64,000 bases of DNA. Source: Anseranas semipalmata. Taxonomy: Eukaryota > Chordata > Aves > Anseriformes > Anseranatidae. A program made the translations under genes and the position numbers. Positions 12,361 through 24,800 of the stretch are shown here, piece by piece. The DNA lies in the NCBI GenBank assembly GCA_013399115.1, contig VXAA01004295.1:504994-568993 (forward strand), written 5' to 3'. The first letter of the stretch is position 1. Every line of letters starts with the position of its first letter. Under the pieces are notes generated by a model. It saw nothing but the letters and a program-made list of their open reading frames with translations, did no database searches and was not told the origin of the DNA.

Positions 12361-14049
12361 TAAACTAAATTAGACTGTCGTGGCTGTACATGGCAAGCAT
12401 GAAACCTATAAAAACCTGAGCTAAGAACATTCAGCACAGGCTTTCTTAATCTGCAGGAAAGCTAAGTACATTTATGTTAAATTATATTAGAATAGACAAT
12501 AGTATAACTCATATGTAATCAATATTTTTTAACAGATATAGCTCAGGTATGTGCAATCTCAGTAATTACAAATTAGATCTTCAGTGACCCGCAGGGAGCT
12601 GAACAAAGGCAGTAAGGTAAAATCCAGTAATTTCAGAGTGACTTGCTGGCTACCCTTACCAATTAAGGCTGGAGAACGCTGCGTGTTGTGACTGAGGGAA
12701 AGGGAAGCATATTTGCCACATTTTCCATGATTTGCTGGAGAAAAACAGCAATTATTAAAAAAATGCTCTTTTGTGGAAGGGAGAACTCACTTGTAGCCAG
12801 TCTGTTATACAAATGTGTTCTGTGATGGTTGTTTCATCACCAGCAGTGTTTTTGAACATATCTCAGTTAGCATGAGCCTTAGAAGAAGTAGTTATGAACC
12901 ACCTTGCACAGAGTCCTTGGGGATGCTCACTATCAGATTTCTATTTTACCATTCTCTGATGATAGTGCTAAGCTAAGTGCATATCCAAAATTTAACTTGA
13001 GCTTAAAACTATTAGTAATAATTCAAATAATTCTTCATGTAAATAATCTGACTGACTGAAGGACCTCACATATTCCCTCTGACTTCTAGTTTGATTCCAG
13101 ACTTGCCTTTGGTGTTAGTATTTCATAACTCTTTTTGCTCAACCTGCCAAAAAGTAAGTTGTATTTTCCCTTAGTGCATGTATACTGAAAGTGTACCATG
13201 TATTCCCTCTGCAAGTTTAGCTACTGTGTTATTATACTGATAATATCAACAGCTTTGATTTATATTCCTTTAGCAATACTACCTGACTTCTTGTTTGCTT
13301 TCTTTACTACAACTGGATACTTGGCTAAGGGCTTTAAAGGATTTTTCTGTAATAACTTCTAATCTCTTTTTATGCTGCAGAATCTTTCTTTTAGCTGATA
13401 GTCTGTCAGTTTGGTTCTTTGTTCCAGGGCTTGTCAGTCTGCATTCATCTACATTTGCTTTTGGCAAGACCAGGGTCTTAAATGATAGAAATCTTTTCCT
13501 CTTCAATTCCGGTTTCTGTATGATATGCTGTGACTCCTCATCTAATAACACTTACAGACTTTGAAATCTTCCCCTTTAACACTGTTGTCCAGGTCTTTTA
13601 ACACAAGAAAAAAACAAAACAAAAAAGAGAGGAGAAAATAAGGCATTCAGGGACACATCTCTGACTTCTGTGGCATTTTTTTGCTCTACTCTTGTTAATC
13701 TGTATATGTCCAGAATTTGGCCAAAATCTTAGAATTGATATAGCCAAGGTAAGAAGACCTTCCAGATTGAAAAGTCCACTTTTTCATTAGATTATACACC
13801 ATTTGTTTTTTATGGTAGTCTTCTTTCACTGTAAGGACCATGTCCTTTGCTGTAAAAAGCACATCTCAGTCTAGTATAAGGTGGTTTGTTTTTTTTTAGT
13901 CCTAATTCAACATAACAAGTAAGTCCTTTCCTAACTGACTAGAATGCTCAAATGTGTTTAACTTTTCTTGAATTCTGTGGAGTGAATGGACTTGGTAAAA
14001 AAGCTGAACATGTGCCTGAAGGTCCTTCTGGTACCTTATTTGAAGCCTG
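12361..14049. other. Single-copy DNA, no gene
   Basis: AT-rich. The open frames at 13279-13564 overlap on opposite strands and carry no domain. A short purine-rich stretch lies at about 13600-13640. Nothing else is recognised. Confidence 0.55.
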
Positions 14050-17000
14050 TTAGAAGAAGGACTGTGGAGAGCCAAGGTGCAGCCATGGTGGGGACAGGTG
14101 TGGGCATCTAAGCCCACCCTGTCCATGTGGGAACAACATGCTCCTAGGACATGTGGTGTGGCAGAGACTGGGCTTGCTCAGCCCAGGTCCCAGGCGGTGC
14201 GTTGCCCACATCAGCTGTATATATGCTAATAAATAGGATGGGCTGGAGTCTGTGCTTTGGGCCAGAAGGCAAGTGGTGTGGTTAAACTCATCCTTTCCCA
14301 TTAAACAGGGCTTGTCGTCCTTATTGGGAACACAACTGGCCTGGCATTACATGAGAGACTGCTGGTTGGCACAGGCCAAAACCGTGACAGGGTCTGTGCC
14401 AATGCTGAAGCAGTGACAGTGATCGTGGGACATCCCTTGAACCACGCTTTGGTCCTGTTTAGTTTCCTGGAAGAGGTGTGCTGTGGCTGCTCCAGGCATG
14501 TGGCATTGGACTGCTCTGGTCTTCAGGGACACCATGGCCTGCACAGGGGAAGACGTCTTCAGCTCTGTCAGCCTTGGCATCATGCCTAGTCTCAGAAAAT
14601 CTCTTTTTTCTGCCAAACAGTGGAATTTTGGAGGTAACATAGCAGGGTGGGAGGCAGAAGCTAACAGGATAGAGAGCTAAAACCCTCTGATTTTCCAAGG
14701 AAAAATCAGTGCTTGCTTGGGTTCTTTAATGCTTTCTGTTTTTGTGGATGCAGCTTCTATCGCCAGAGCCATTTTAAATAGAAGTACAAAAAATAGGTTA
14801 ATTTCTCACTGCTTAGAAATGTTATCTTTCTTATCATAAAGTGTTAAAAAGTTTGCTGAATGAAATGTCCAACATTGAGGGCGAGGCAGTGCTTATCCTT
14901 AGTTTCTAGGAAGGTATTTTAAACACCTGAGAACAAGAATGGATATAAATTGTGAAAGGTCTCTTGCTCAAAGATATTTCTACTTGAATCTTTTACAGCC
15001 CTTCCGAATTCTGCCCTTTGGCCTCCTTCCAGTTCAGTGGATGTCGGAGTCCTACACCAGGGAAAGCTTCACACTGCTCCGTGAAACTTGTCAGATAATT
15101 CTCCAGATAAAATGTAACTGACATTTTTTTCACTGCCTCTTTTTCACCCTGTCAGAACAGTCAGAGCAGTGATCAAACCATCAAGCCAGTGGCATGGAAA
15201 CACACCATGCTGGTATTTTTGGCATGGCCCAGAACATCCTTTCCTAGTAAGGCACGTGGAAGGGACATCTAGGGGTAGAGATTTCTTCCCATCCCTTCCT
15301 GGGGAGATGACCAGGGTGTTGCAGGGGGGTGCCTTTAAATGGGGTCTCACATGTCCAGCATGACCATTGTGTGGAAGGCCTGTCACAGCTCGGGCCCCTT
15401 CCTGTGTTTATTTTGCCCCACCATGCCCCTCATTGTTCACTGTGGGTCATCTGCCAGATCACCTCTGGGAGAGAGCTGCTTTCATCATTCCTCAGTGGGA
15501 GGGATGAGCAGAGTGTGGACGTTGCCTGAGGTTGTATTAGCTTTTTTTGGTGTTGCCAGTTTGTGGTGGGTATTGGATAGACATTGCACATCCTGCTTAT
15601 TCCTTCACTGCCCAGTTTAATCTTGTCTGTCACTCTCTGGTGTCACAGGAGCACATGGACAGGACTGCAGGGACTGTGGAGGTGGATGTACCACCAAGTC
15701 CATGATGAAATCACTGCTTTGGCTTGTGTCAATATTAGTTCAGCATTTGGCATGTTTTCCACTGGGTCTATTTCCTTCTTGTTTCTGGGAGTTGGAAAGC
15801 CAGTGGGATTACCGTGGCATGTCAGGGCCCTGCAAGGTGCAGCGTCGGTCGAGTGGGGATGAAGTGCTGCTCCCCCCATGCAGCTCAGGCTCTTGGAGGT
15901 GCTCCCTGCCGTGCAGCACTGCACTGCTGCCGCTCGAACCCCTTCTTGTGGCGGTGTGGAGCATGTCCCTTCTCTGTGAACCTGCCCCCTTTTCCCACCA
16001 GCCTTCATTTTGGGAAATCGAAACTGGATAGCTGTGCCATTTCACGTTCTTGCTGTTTTGCTCCGTCTCCATTGCTTTTCTGGGTTTCTTCAAGGGTCGT
16101 CTACCACAGCAAGGAAACAATTGCCCAGCTTTCCTTGAAGTGCCAGTGGTCTCTGGGTCTCCAAAAAGTTAGCTGGCTGGAGAAGTCCCAGCAGATGTTA
16201 AACAGTTTTATGCAGCACTAAACTGCTGAAGTTTGCAGGAAGGGAAGAGCTGGAGGATGAGGGTAAATGAGCTCTTCTCTCGCAGTCTATGTTGTCAGTA
16301 AATTTTTATAGAGTTGAGATTTATTCTAGTGTCAACCTCATGTGGCTGTATATAGTGGGGGCAGGACGCAATAGTCTGTCTAAATAAAAGCTGTTTGGCA
16401 GTGTGTAAAGCCAATCCTGTTTTTTTTTTTTTTTTCCTTTTTTTTTAGTCCTTAATGAGTCTCTCTTCATACTACTCTTTCATTTTTAGCCCCTTTCATG
16501 CTGTTCTTCATCTGAGTGATCCTGTGCATGTTAATTTTTACTAGAGGGAGAGAGTGGGAGACAAATATTTAGTCAAAACTCCTTTTGTTTGGCAATGTAC
16601 AGAACTGATGTGTCAGTGAAGAGAGAAAAACATAGCAGCTACCAGTCCCTTGCTCTTTTTTTTTTTTTTCTTTTTAGATATGGTCTTTGCTGCCTGATTG
16701 ATGTGTGCTCCTGCAGCCAGCTAGAGAAAAGCCCACCCTGCCATCAGGGTGCTTAGCGTGCTGCGGAGGCACAGCCCTGGCAGCCTGGCCTGGAGGCAGC
16801 ATCAGGGACTGCTGGGGTGGGAGGCAAAGTAAAATGCCGAACGTGGCATCCCATGGCCACCATGCAGCGATGCGCGGTTTTTTCTCAGCGATCACACGAA
16901 GCTCTGCAGCTGCAGCACCACGGAGTTCCTGTGAGCTGGCAATGGCAGAAATGATTTCTTACAGAGTGCAGCCCTTCTGCCAGTGTACAAACACAGCCTT

Positions 17001-17070
17001 AGTACAGGGAAGATGCTTTAGAAGTACGGCAAGCAGTGCCGCAACAGAGAGCTTTCCTTTGTGAAAGCCG
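14050..17070. other. GC-richer block of unknown origin
   Basis: This is the longest GC-rich tract in the window, with overlapping open frames on both strands (for example 15643-16008 minus, 121 codons; 15814-16221 plus, 135 codons; 16705-17064 plus, 119 codons). None shows a domain, so low stop density probably explains them. It contains TATA-like plus AATAAA pairs at 14218/14228 and 16349/16383, a GT-rich stretch after the second AATAAA, and a polypyrimidine-AG acceptor-like site at 16656-16676. It could be a decayed LTR element, exons of a non-coding RNA, or an isochore fluctuation. I found no clear TG...CA LTR ends or target-site duplication. Confidence 0.45.
16349..16420 (+). promoter_or_regulatory. 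TATA-like box plus poly(A)-signal cluster
   Basis: TATATAG lies at 16349-16355. AATAAA (16383-16388) follows 34 nt later, then a GT-rich stretch and a long T run. This geometry fits either an LTR U3/R region or a genuine 3' end for a plus-strand transcript from the GC-rich block. It may also be coincidence. Confidence 0.3.
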
Positions 17071-17101
17071 ACGTGTTACTTGAAATAAGACGGAGGAAAT
17101 G

Positions 17102-17142
17102 TATAAAAGAGCCAGGAGCGTTCAACTGGAGAATCTTCAGAC
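17102..17142 (+). promoter_or_regulatory. Core-promoter-like TATA box
   Basis: TATAAAAG (17102-17109) is a full consensus TATA box. An initiator-like TTCAGAC lies about 34 nt downstream. It sits at the edge of the GC-rich block. No downstream gene is visible, so function is speculative. Confidence 0.25.
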
Positions 17143-18981
17143 GAGGAGTGATGTTTGTACATAAGTCAAATCTGCAGTGTCAAATGCAACCAAGGATTTT
17201 GATACGTGTTGTAACGTACTAAGTAGAAACCTGAGATTCTGAAATATTTTTGGTCTAAAGTAGGACAGCACAGTTTAGACAAACTTTGTCAATACACTTG
17301 GAAATGATGTCAATTCTTGATGTTTATTTCAGATTCTCTGCAGACAATTGCAGTAAAAGGAGCTAATATATAGTCAAATTAAAGAGGAATTTAGTGAGAA
17401 AAGTAAAAAATATTGAAAGTAGAAGGGCCTGGTATTTTATTAAGAAACTATAAATATATTATACAGTCAGAGGAAGGTATGACTTGTTTAGAAAAGGAAA
17501 ATATATCTTTTTTTTTTTTAAATACAAAGGAGAAAATAACTTCAAATTAAAATCAGCATTGTGCAAGACAGAGTTACAAATAGAAAATTGAGAGGAAACA
17601 TCATGATCTGCTGAAGTCTTGAAGGAAAAGAGTTAGCAAAATTGACATTACAATGATCTTTTAAATTAGCTGTAAGCTCACATAAATTGAATTATTAGAC
17701 TTGATGTAGAGAAGAACACATAGCAAATTCTGATTAACTTGTGTTGGTGTTTTCTGTCAGCCCCACCTCCAGAAAATATCTAGCAGTACTGTTAGAAGGC
17801 ATCCACACAAATTTAACTAATTTAGCTCCAAGTCCATGATGCTTTAATCGTTTGCATGATCAGAAGATCAGCTCTCACACTGTGTGTGCGCTGTGTTTTT
17901 TGTCCATATATGAAATAACCATTTTTTTTTATATGACATTGAATTTTCTTACAGTACTATAATGATCACAGCTTTTATTCCTGGCAAAAAAAAACCTGCC
18001 TTGCAAAGAGTTGGATAGAATAACTGTGTCAAATAAGATTTATTTCAAGGAATATAAATGCAGCTGCTTTTACTCATAGAAAAATAGACCTAAACAAACA
18101 AACAAACAAACAAAAAAACAGAAAAAAGAAACTTTTACAAACTCCTTTTTCTTGCTTTCTCACCTGACCAGAGCTCAGAGCCAGCCAAAGACTCCCACTG
18201 ACTGAAGCAGCTGCAGAGGCTAAATGAAGTTTTTAGGTGAACACTTTAAATTGAAGCTGGCTAGGAGGTTCATGAAGTAATTTTCACTCTCAGTGTGTGC
18301 ACGTGTAGTACATAGGTAACAGTATTTTACCCATTATCACCTCAGAAAAAACACTGCCAGTTGGTGAAGTTTGTTCAGACATTCTCATGGAGGGCTAGAG
18401 CATACATATGTCTGGATTGTCTTGTATGTATTCTTTGGAAGTTTTGTCTGGGCACATTTTGAATACTTTAAAAATGTGTCTGGGATTTAGGGACACCTGG
18501 TAACACTAGCCAGATGTCCCTGATCCAGCTGCTGCACATATGCATTACGTAGCTGTCTCCTTTGGGACTCTAGACATAGAAACGGTCATATTTGGAGCCT
18601 CTGAACATCTAAGTTGTGTTGTACAGCCATGCATCTTAAGCTTGACACTTCTGGAAGGTCTTCTGCGCCTGTACTGTCTAGTCAGTTTATTCATGAGCAA
18701 TAGTTTTGATCCCTTTCTGAAGCCAAAGGCTTAATGTGCATGTGCTTTACAGTACATACACATTTCAACCTGGGAAACTCTGTATGCAGAAGTCGATTTT
18801 GTCCCCATTGGAGTCCTCAGATGTTGTTTTCAACTTTGAGGGTCAGATTCAAGTACTGTACCTTTTCTGGATTGAAACGTGTTTTTTTTAGGTTAGTCTT
18901 TAATTTAGTGTGGTCCTGATAATTGGGCACTCAAGTTAAAAAATAGTTTTCAAAGAAATTGTATTCAACGTAGCATGTATA
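17143..18981. other. AT-rich single-copy DNA
   Basis: No gene found. It contains a 12-nt T run (17508-17519) and a short (AAAC)n tract (18092-18116). Open frames 18540-18919 show no domain. Confidence 0.55.
18092..18116 (+). repeat. Short (AAAC)n microsatellite
   Basis: About six AAAC units followed by an A run; a simple repeat. Confidence 0.9.
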
Positions 18982-19164
18982 TTTATTTCTATAACTGGAT
19001 CATTCATTCTGGTCAGCACCTTGCAGACGCTTGAAGCCCTTTTCTAACATAAAAGTGATCTCTTTGCTGGTATTGCCTCACATGATGTAGGTGCTGGCAG
19101 TAATAAAAAGCATTATCTTTTCCTTGATCAGCCTGTCCTAAGTGGCCCGCATTTTTCCTGACCT
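18982..19164 (-). other. Terminal-exon-like segment, minus strand (speculative)
   Basis: On the minus strand, a polypyrimidine tract ending in CAG (AG at 19164-19163) precedes an open stretch that stops at 19015-19013. AATAAA follows at 18987-18982. This arrangement resembles a small terminal exon. The peptide, rich in H, Q and Y, has no recognised domain, and no upstream exon is visible. It could equally be chance. Confidence 0.15.
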
Positions 19165-19189
19165 GGAAAGGAAATACTGAAATAAAATT

Positions 19190-19480
19190 ATAATTCAGTA
19201 ATGAGTTAATGTGCTGTAGATTCATTACTATTTTTGCAGAAATTATTCTCACTTCATTAGCTTGCTCTCCCCTTCCACCCATTTTTATAAGAATTATTAT
19301 GAAGCCAGAACTTGATTAGTGCTGCCTTTGTCAATTCAAGTTATTAATGATTAGTTAATTCTCTCAAGGAATCTATTTTCACCGTGGCAGTATTCATTTT
19401 AAACCACGGAGCCTCATGTTTAAACATTTTTAGCACTTACTTTTCAATTATGTAGTCACAGAAGAGTAAAAAAACCTTAG
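19190..19480. promoter_or_regulatory. Possible conserved non-coding element
   Basis: Dense homeodomain-type motifs (TTAATGATTAGTTAATT at about 19343-19359) and an inverted pair ccgtgg/ccacgg (19382-19410) in otherwise unremarkable DNA. This texture is typical of vertebrate conserved enhancers. It is not evidence of conservation by itself. Confidence 0.25.
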
Positions 19481-21761
19481 TACTTCCTTAAAGGTGACTT
19501 GTGAAACATGAATGATTTATGTCTTATTTTTACAGCTCTGAAAATAGTGCCTAATGTTACACACTGTATGGAATGCAGCTCATGAGAAAACAAAGAATAA
19601 GTGAGATTCTACTAAAAAAATGTGAATATCTCTTCTGTAGAGGAACAGAAACCAAGCAATTTCTTATTTAAAAAGAAGCTCTTTATTTCTCAACCAGTAG
19701 TGGAAATGCAAATTTTTTTAAGGTGATTTTTTGGTTAATAATGTAAGTCTTGTCAACATTTTCTTAGCTCTTCATAGTACTAGAAGACATCTTTTCCTCC
19801 TAAAATTTGCAGGTAAGAGCATCAGTTGTATGTTTAGAATGACCTGGTACATAAAAATAACTGTACTATGCTAAAAATGACTGGAAATTTAAATATAAAT
19901 CAGTGAGTAGATGATGTAGGACAAAGTAAAGTAGGGCAACTGCTGGGTGAGTTGTCTTTTTCTTGCATCTTTGTGGAACTACAGTCAAGAATAAATAAGT
20001 TATGTGGAGTTTTTGGAAGTTTAAGACTGCCCTATTTGCACTTTGTAGACTGTGCATGGATGTCAAGAAGAGAGAAAAATAGAGCTCTGTGCAGAATGTG
20101 TGTGAGAATGTGTGGCAGATCTCCAGGGAGTGTTTGTATGGCTGTAGGAATAAATTGCATTATTCCTGGGGAGGGACTAGGACAGAAGTCTCAAAAGAAT
20201 ACTTTCTTGCTAAGCCTTTGCACTGCAGTGCAGCAAGACCAGGAGTGTCTCATGAGGATACTTCATGACAAAGTCTACAGATGAGGGCAGTTGGAGATGT
20301 CTTTTCTCACAGCACCAGGGTAACCAGCCCTTCAAGAGAAGTTATAGAAGTTGTGTCTGAAATATAACAATGACTGGGATAGTGTGTTTAAGACTCACTA
20401 CCTCTTGGGCAGTCCGATTGAGCAAACAATGTGGAGGCAGCGCTCTCTGTGTTTCACAAACTCCATCCTGTGGCCTTTCTCTGGTTACGTTAAAATTTCA
20501 TCAGAGCTGAAAGCTCTGAGTAGGACTCTCTGGAGTCACTGCTTAAGAACCCAGGGCTGTCAAGCTCTCTCAGTTGGCCCTGTGTCCTTTTCTATGACAC
20601 GCAGATAAATGAAATAGGTAATTAAGTGCATATTTTTAGTTACTGACTGCAGGATCAGGTAATGAAAGGCTGCATGGTGTTTTAGGAGATCATCTGCTTT
20701 CAGGCATTGTTAAAAATACTTGATTTCCCCCATATTTTCAGTCTTATATCCCTTAGACAAGTTACATACAGTGCCACCTCATTATTTTTCATGGAGAATA
20801 TCATTATTGAATGGGCTAATACACTACCAATATTTTCTGTCTGTCCATTGCTTGCTGATTGTTGAGATCAGAGTTTTTGATTTACCAGCCAAATTAGCGG
20901 AATTCCCTTGCAACAGTTGAACTCCAAGTACTTAAATGGTACATCACAACTCTTTGGCATGTTTTTTTGCTATTTGCATACAGTGTATCTAGTATGAAAT
21001 GTCATTCATTTTGTCAAATTAAGCAGTTTTCCACTCAAAATTTGCCTGCTAGACTCTCTATACAAGTAGGACTTTTGGTGGTATATTTGATACAGGATAG
21101 TGGTGATATCCAATATGATTTTAAATTTCTGGGGTTTTATCTACCTCCATTAAAGACACCCAGGAAAACTTAAATTATGTTGTCAATTTTTGACAACATG
21201 GTGTTAAAGCCACTGGAACTGACTGTTTCTGAAGGATGGCTCCATTACTTAACTGGGCTCTGGAGATTAGCTATACTCAATGGCAAATTCTTTTTCTTTT
21301 TCTATCTTAATTCATTTCTGGTTCGTGTTCAAACAGACTATGTGCTATCTGAACCAATTCAGATTTTCTAAGTATTCCCAATATGCTTTTTATCAATAGC
21401 TATGCTCTACAAAGTTATCACTGCTTTTTAACTGCTTCATCACTTTTTTTCTAGCTATTAGTTGGGATAAAGTTGTTCCATGTTCAGAATTTATCTTAAT
21501 TCCATCTCCTTTTTGACGATCTTTGTTTTTTTTTTTTTTTTTCCTAATCATGTTTTAAAAATAATTTATACTACCCCTTTCTCAAGGATTAACTCATTTG
21601 GTTTTCATTCTCTCTTTTCATTTCTCTTGTGGATATTTTACAACTGTGCGTATCGCTGCCTATATAAATCACTAGTTCCCATTTTCAGCAACATTTCTTT
21701 TTATCCTCAAACCTCCAATCAATCTCTCTGAAGCTGAACTGACCTTCTTGTTGAGCACTTA
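19481..21761. other. Single-copy DNA, no gene
   Basis: AT-rich, with a 17-nt T run at 21526-21542. The plus-strand open frame 19952-20284 (110 codons) has no domain, and its Cys/Arg-rich stretch looks like chance. Nothing else recognised. Confidence 0.55.
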
Positions 21762-21838
21762 TGGAATAAAATCCTGTCCCTATTGAATTCCGTGGGAGTT
21801 TTGTCATTCATGTCAATGACTTCAATACTCCATTCACA
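21762..21838. repeat. Ancient amniote dispersed-repeat motif
   Basis: Contains 'aaatcctgtccctattgaat' followed by 'gtgggagttttgtcattcat' and 'gtcaatgacttcaat'. These match a self-complementary motif ('cctggccc...ccattgacttcaatgggag') that recurs across turtle, crocodilian and bird genomes. It is decayed but recognisable. I cannot assign the family name securely. Confidence 0.5.
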
Positions 21839-24800
21839 GTTAACGTGCATTAGGTTTTAATTATAATGCCTTTTAGGCACCTCCAGCTTTCTTCCTGCTT
21901 CATGGCTTTTAATTACTTCCTAGTGAGCACAGTATTTACTCCTCTTCATTCCACTCAGCTTGTGTTTTCAAATACTTACCTTTTCTCGTTGCTTGTCAAT
22001 GCACTGGAGAAGGATGATACCTTAGGAAAACATAAAGATAGCCAAAGGGGAGTTACGGTAAACATTTAAGCATTGCTTTTGCACATCACTCTGTGAAGGC
22101 AATATGCCTGTTATTTCTGGTGGGCTTCATGGGGGACTGGGACTTCTGCATGCTTGCCAGTGAAAGAGTGCAGCCTTACAGAACATGATTATCACATCTC
22201 AAGCATAAAGTGGTAACTTGTTTCAGGATAAAGAAATGGAAAAAAAAGTCTGTGACACACCTCTTGCTCCTAAGATAAGGAACTTCTGAACTTTTGTTGC
22301 TATTTCTTCTAAGACGCAGTAACAAAAATGATTACTAGCAATTGCAAATCAAAATAAGACAAACTGAACTTGTAACCAGCTGCTGTTTATCATTGTGTTA
22401 ATAATATCATATTTACCAAAGGACTATGGCTTTCTAGTATTTATTAGCTCTTTTTTTTTTAGCCTTTCAAATGCTGTTTAGACAATTTTGCTACCTACAT
22501 TCACATAGAAATGTTCCAAGTCAAAATAATTGATGCCCCATAGCCTCTATAAATGAAATAAACCTGAATCACTATATTTTTTTCTGAGTTTTCTCATGGC
22601 TAGTCTACAGTTCTGAAGTTGTCCATAAATTGCACTAGTAAAAGAAAGAAGATGCTTTTCTACATTTATCTGTGCTTCTCATGATCATATGGCTTATTTC
22701 TTACATGGGACAGTATCTGTCATTTCCTGCATGTTTGTGTAACACCTGGAAGAATAAGACCTAGTCTTATTGGTTCCTGCATGTTCTGACCTCCAATGTT
22801 CCTTCTTCTTTACTGCATGAGACAATACTGTGTTGGGTCATGAAAAGGACAGAGGTAACGATGTTAAATTTTTTTTTTTTGAGCAAGATGTCCTGCTAAG
22901 AAACAGAACTGTTGGGAATAGCAGCATAGTATCTTTTTGACGACTTGAAAAAAGCCAGAGGAATAATGTCAGGAATAATGATAAATGAAAGTACTATGAG
23001 CAGTGGAAGGGGAATATTTTGCCTCTAAATGTCTAAGCGGAAGAAATGACAATGACTTGTGGTCAGGAAAGTCAGATAACAAGTACAATAGTCCAGTGAG
23101 GTTATATTCTTTTTAAAGAACATAGTAGTTCCAAAATTTTGTCAGGATCTGTCCCAGAGAACTGAAAGGTTCTCTAGAATCAGCATATATTTCTAAGGCT
23201 TCAGAATAGAGTTAAGTAATTCTTGAAGAAAAATTTCTTGTGCAATGACAAAAGCAACTATCCCCATGTAGAATTATTTCTTCTCTCTAAAGTATTGCTG
23301 GTGACTGGAGCTCCATTGCCTGCAGCCATCCCATGGTCATGGGGTGTCCTGTCCCTGTCCTAGCCTCACTTTAGAAATAGAGAGGAAAGTACTCTGACAA
23401 GTCAGTCTAAAAACAGTTTTGACAACAAACAAGTGACGATAGCTATCTTAGTAGTGGGCAGGGCAAGAGTGCATTCTCATTTGTTTCTCAGTATGGCTGG
23501 TGCTCCCTCGCTAATTCATTTTTTAGCAAAACTAATCTCCCCTTTGTCTTCTTGTCTTTGCATAATTTAGATTTTGGCAGTCCTGAGCCATACATCAATC
23601 ACTTTGCCTTTCAAGTACTAAAACATCAACATCAATATTCTGAGATTTCAGCTTTTTCTTTGATGCCTTTTCTTTTCTGATGGGTAACACTAGTTGAGTC
23701 CTCTGAGTTGAAGTCATTCTGTGGCAACAGCTAGAATTAGGTCATTACAGAATGCGTAGTTACTGTTATTCTTCTGATAATTAAGTTGGATTGTTTATTT
23801 TTTTTTGTGGTTTTGGTAAAGGTGTCTTAGCCTCTCCATCCTTCCCCATCTTCCTTCAAAGCCTAGGAAAAGAGAATCCTAGTTAGAGACCTGTTTCCTG
23901 GAACTGAACCCCTGCAAAAGAAATTTCCAGTGTGATGCCTGTGTCTGATGCTTGATAAAAGGGAACAGAAAACACTAAAGTACTTCCTACGCACTTAGCT
24001 ATAGCTAGTGCTAACTGCTTTGTGGAAGTGATTCTGAGGCTTTGAAATTCCTTCGTTTGCCTCTTCTAAGCCATTTCTGGTATCTGCTATTGCTGTTTGT
24101 TAAGGGAAGCTGCAGATCCACTGTCCAGGAAAATATATCCTGCGGATTGAGGGAAATTGGAGGAGACTTAAAACATCTGGATATTGTTCTTTGCTTTAAA
24201 GAAGTCATCTGATCCCCCTTAACTAGCTGAGGGGGGCTGGGTTCTGCATATGGGGAAGGGGAAGCTTCTAGTGTGATGGCTTGTTTTTAAAAGGATTCAT
24301 ATGCATTTTCTTTAGTTTAGAATAATTTACTGCTGTGAATGTTGCCTTCTGGGACATGAGGACTTCAGAATACTTAGCAACTAATGGATTGGCTAGAAAT
24401 CATTCTTGGGAAAAATATTTATCTACTGCAGGGAAGGAATTTGTTACACAGAGGTGAGATAGGGCAGATATAGACCAACTCTGTCATTGAGCCTAATCCT
24501 CTGCAATTACTGGGGATCATTACAATTATTACAACAGATGTCTTGTTCAGAGGTTCACAGAACAGCTGTCTCACAGGATCTGATGTCTGCAGAACATCTG
24601 CTGCAAAGATAGTCACATATCATGGACCACAATATGATTCCTACTGTTCTGTGACAAATGCCAAGTCAAGACCAAAGCAGTGAAAGACCAAACCCAGAAA
24701 ACTACAATCCTGCAGTAAAGAAAATGGGAGAGATTGAGGGGGTTGCCCGTGTCCTTTGTCTCTAGGATGTCAAGGAATTTGCCAGCTACAGCTGGTCCCA

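Noticed and set aside
12040..12368. Two 107-codon frames through the gap
   Set aside because: Mostly N; artefacts of the assembly gap and microsatellite.
14063..14352. Possible solo LTR
   Set aside because: TATA-like and AATAAA signals are present, but no matching TG...CA ends, target-site duplication, primer-binding site or second LTR could be shown.
15814..16221. 135-codon plus-strand frame in the GC-rich block
   Set aside because: No domain, and overlapped by open frames on the other strand. Low stop density in GC-rich DNA is enough to explain it.
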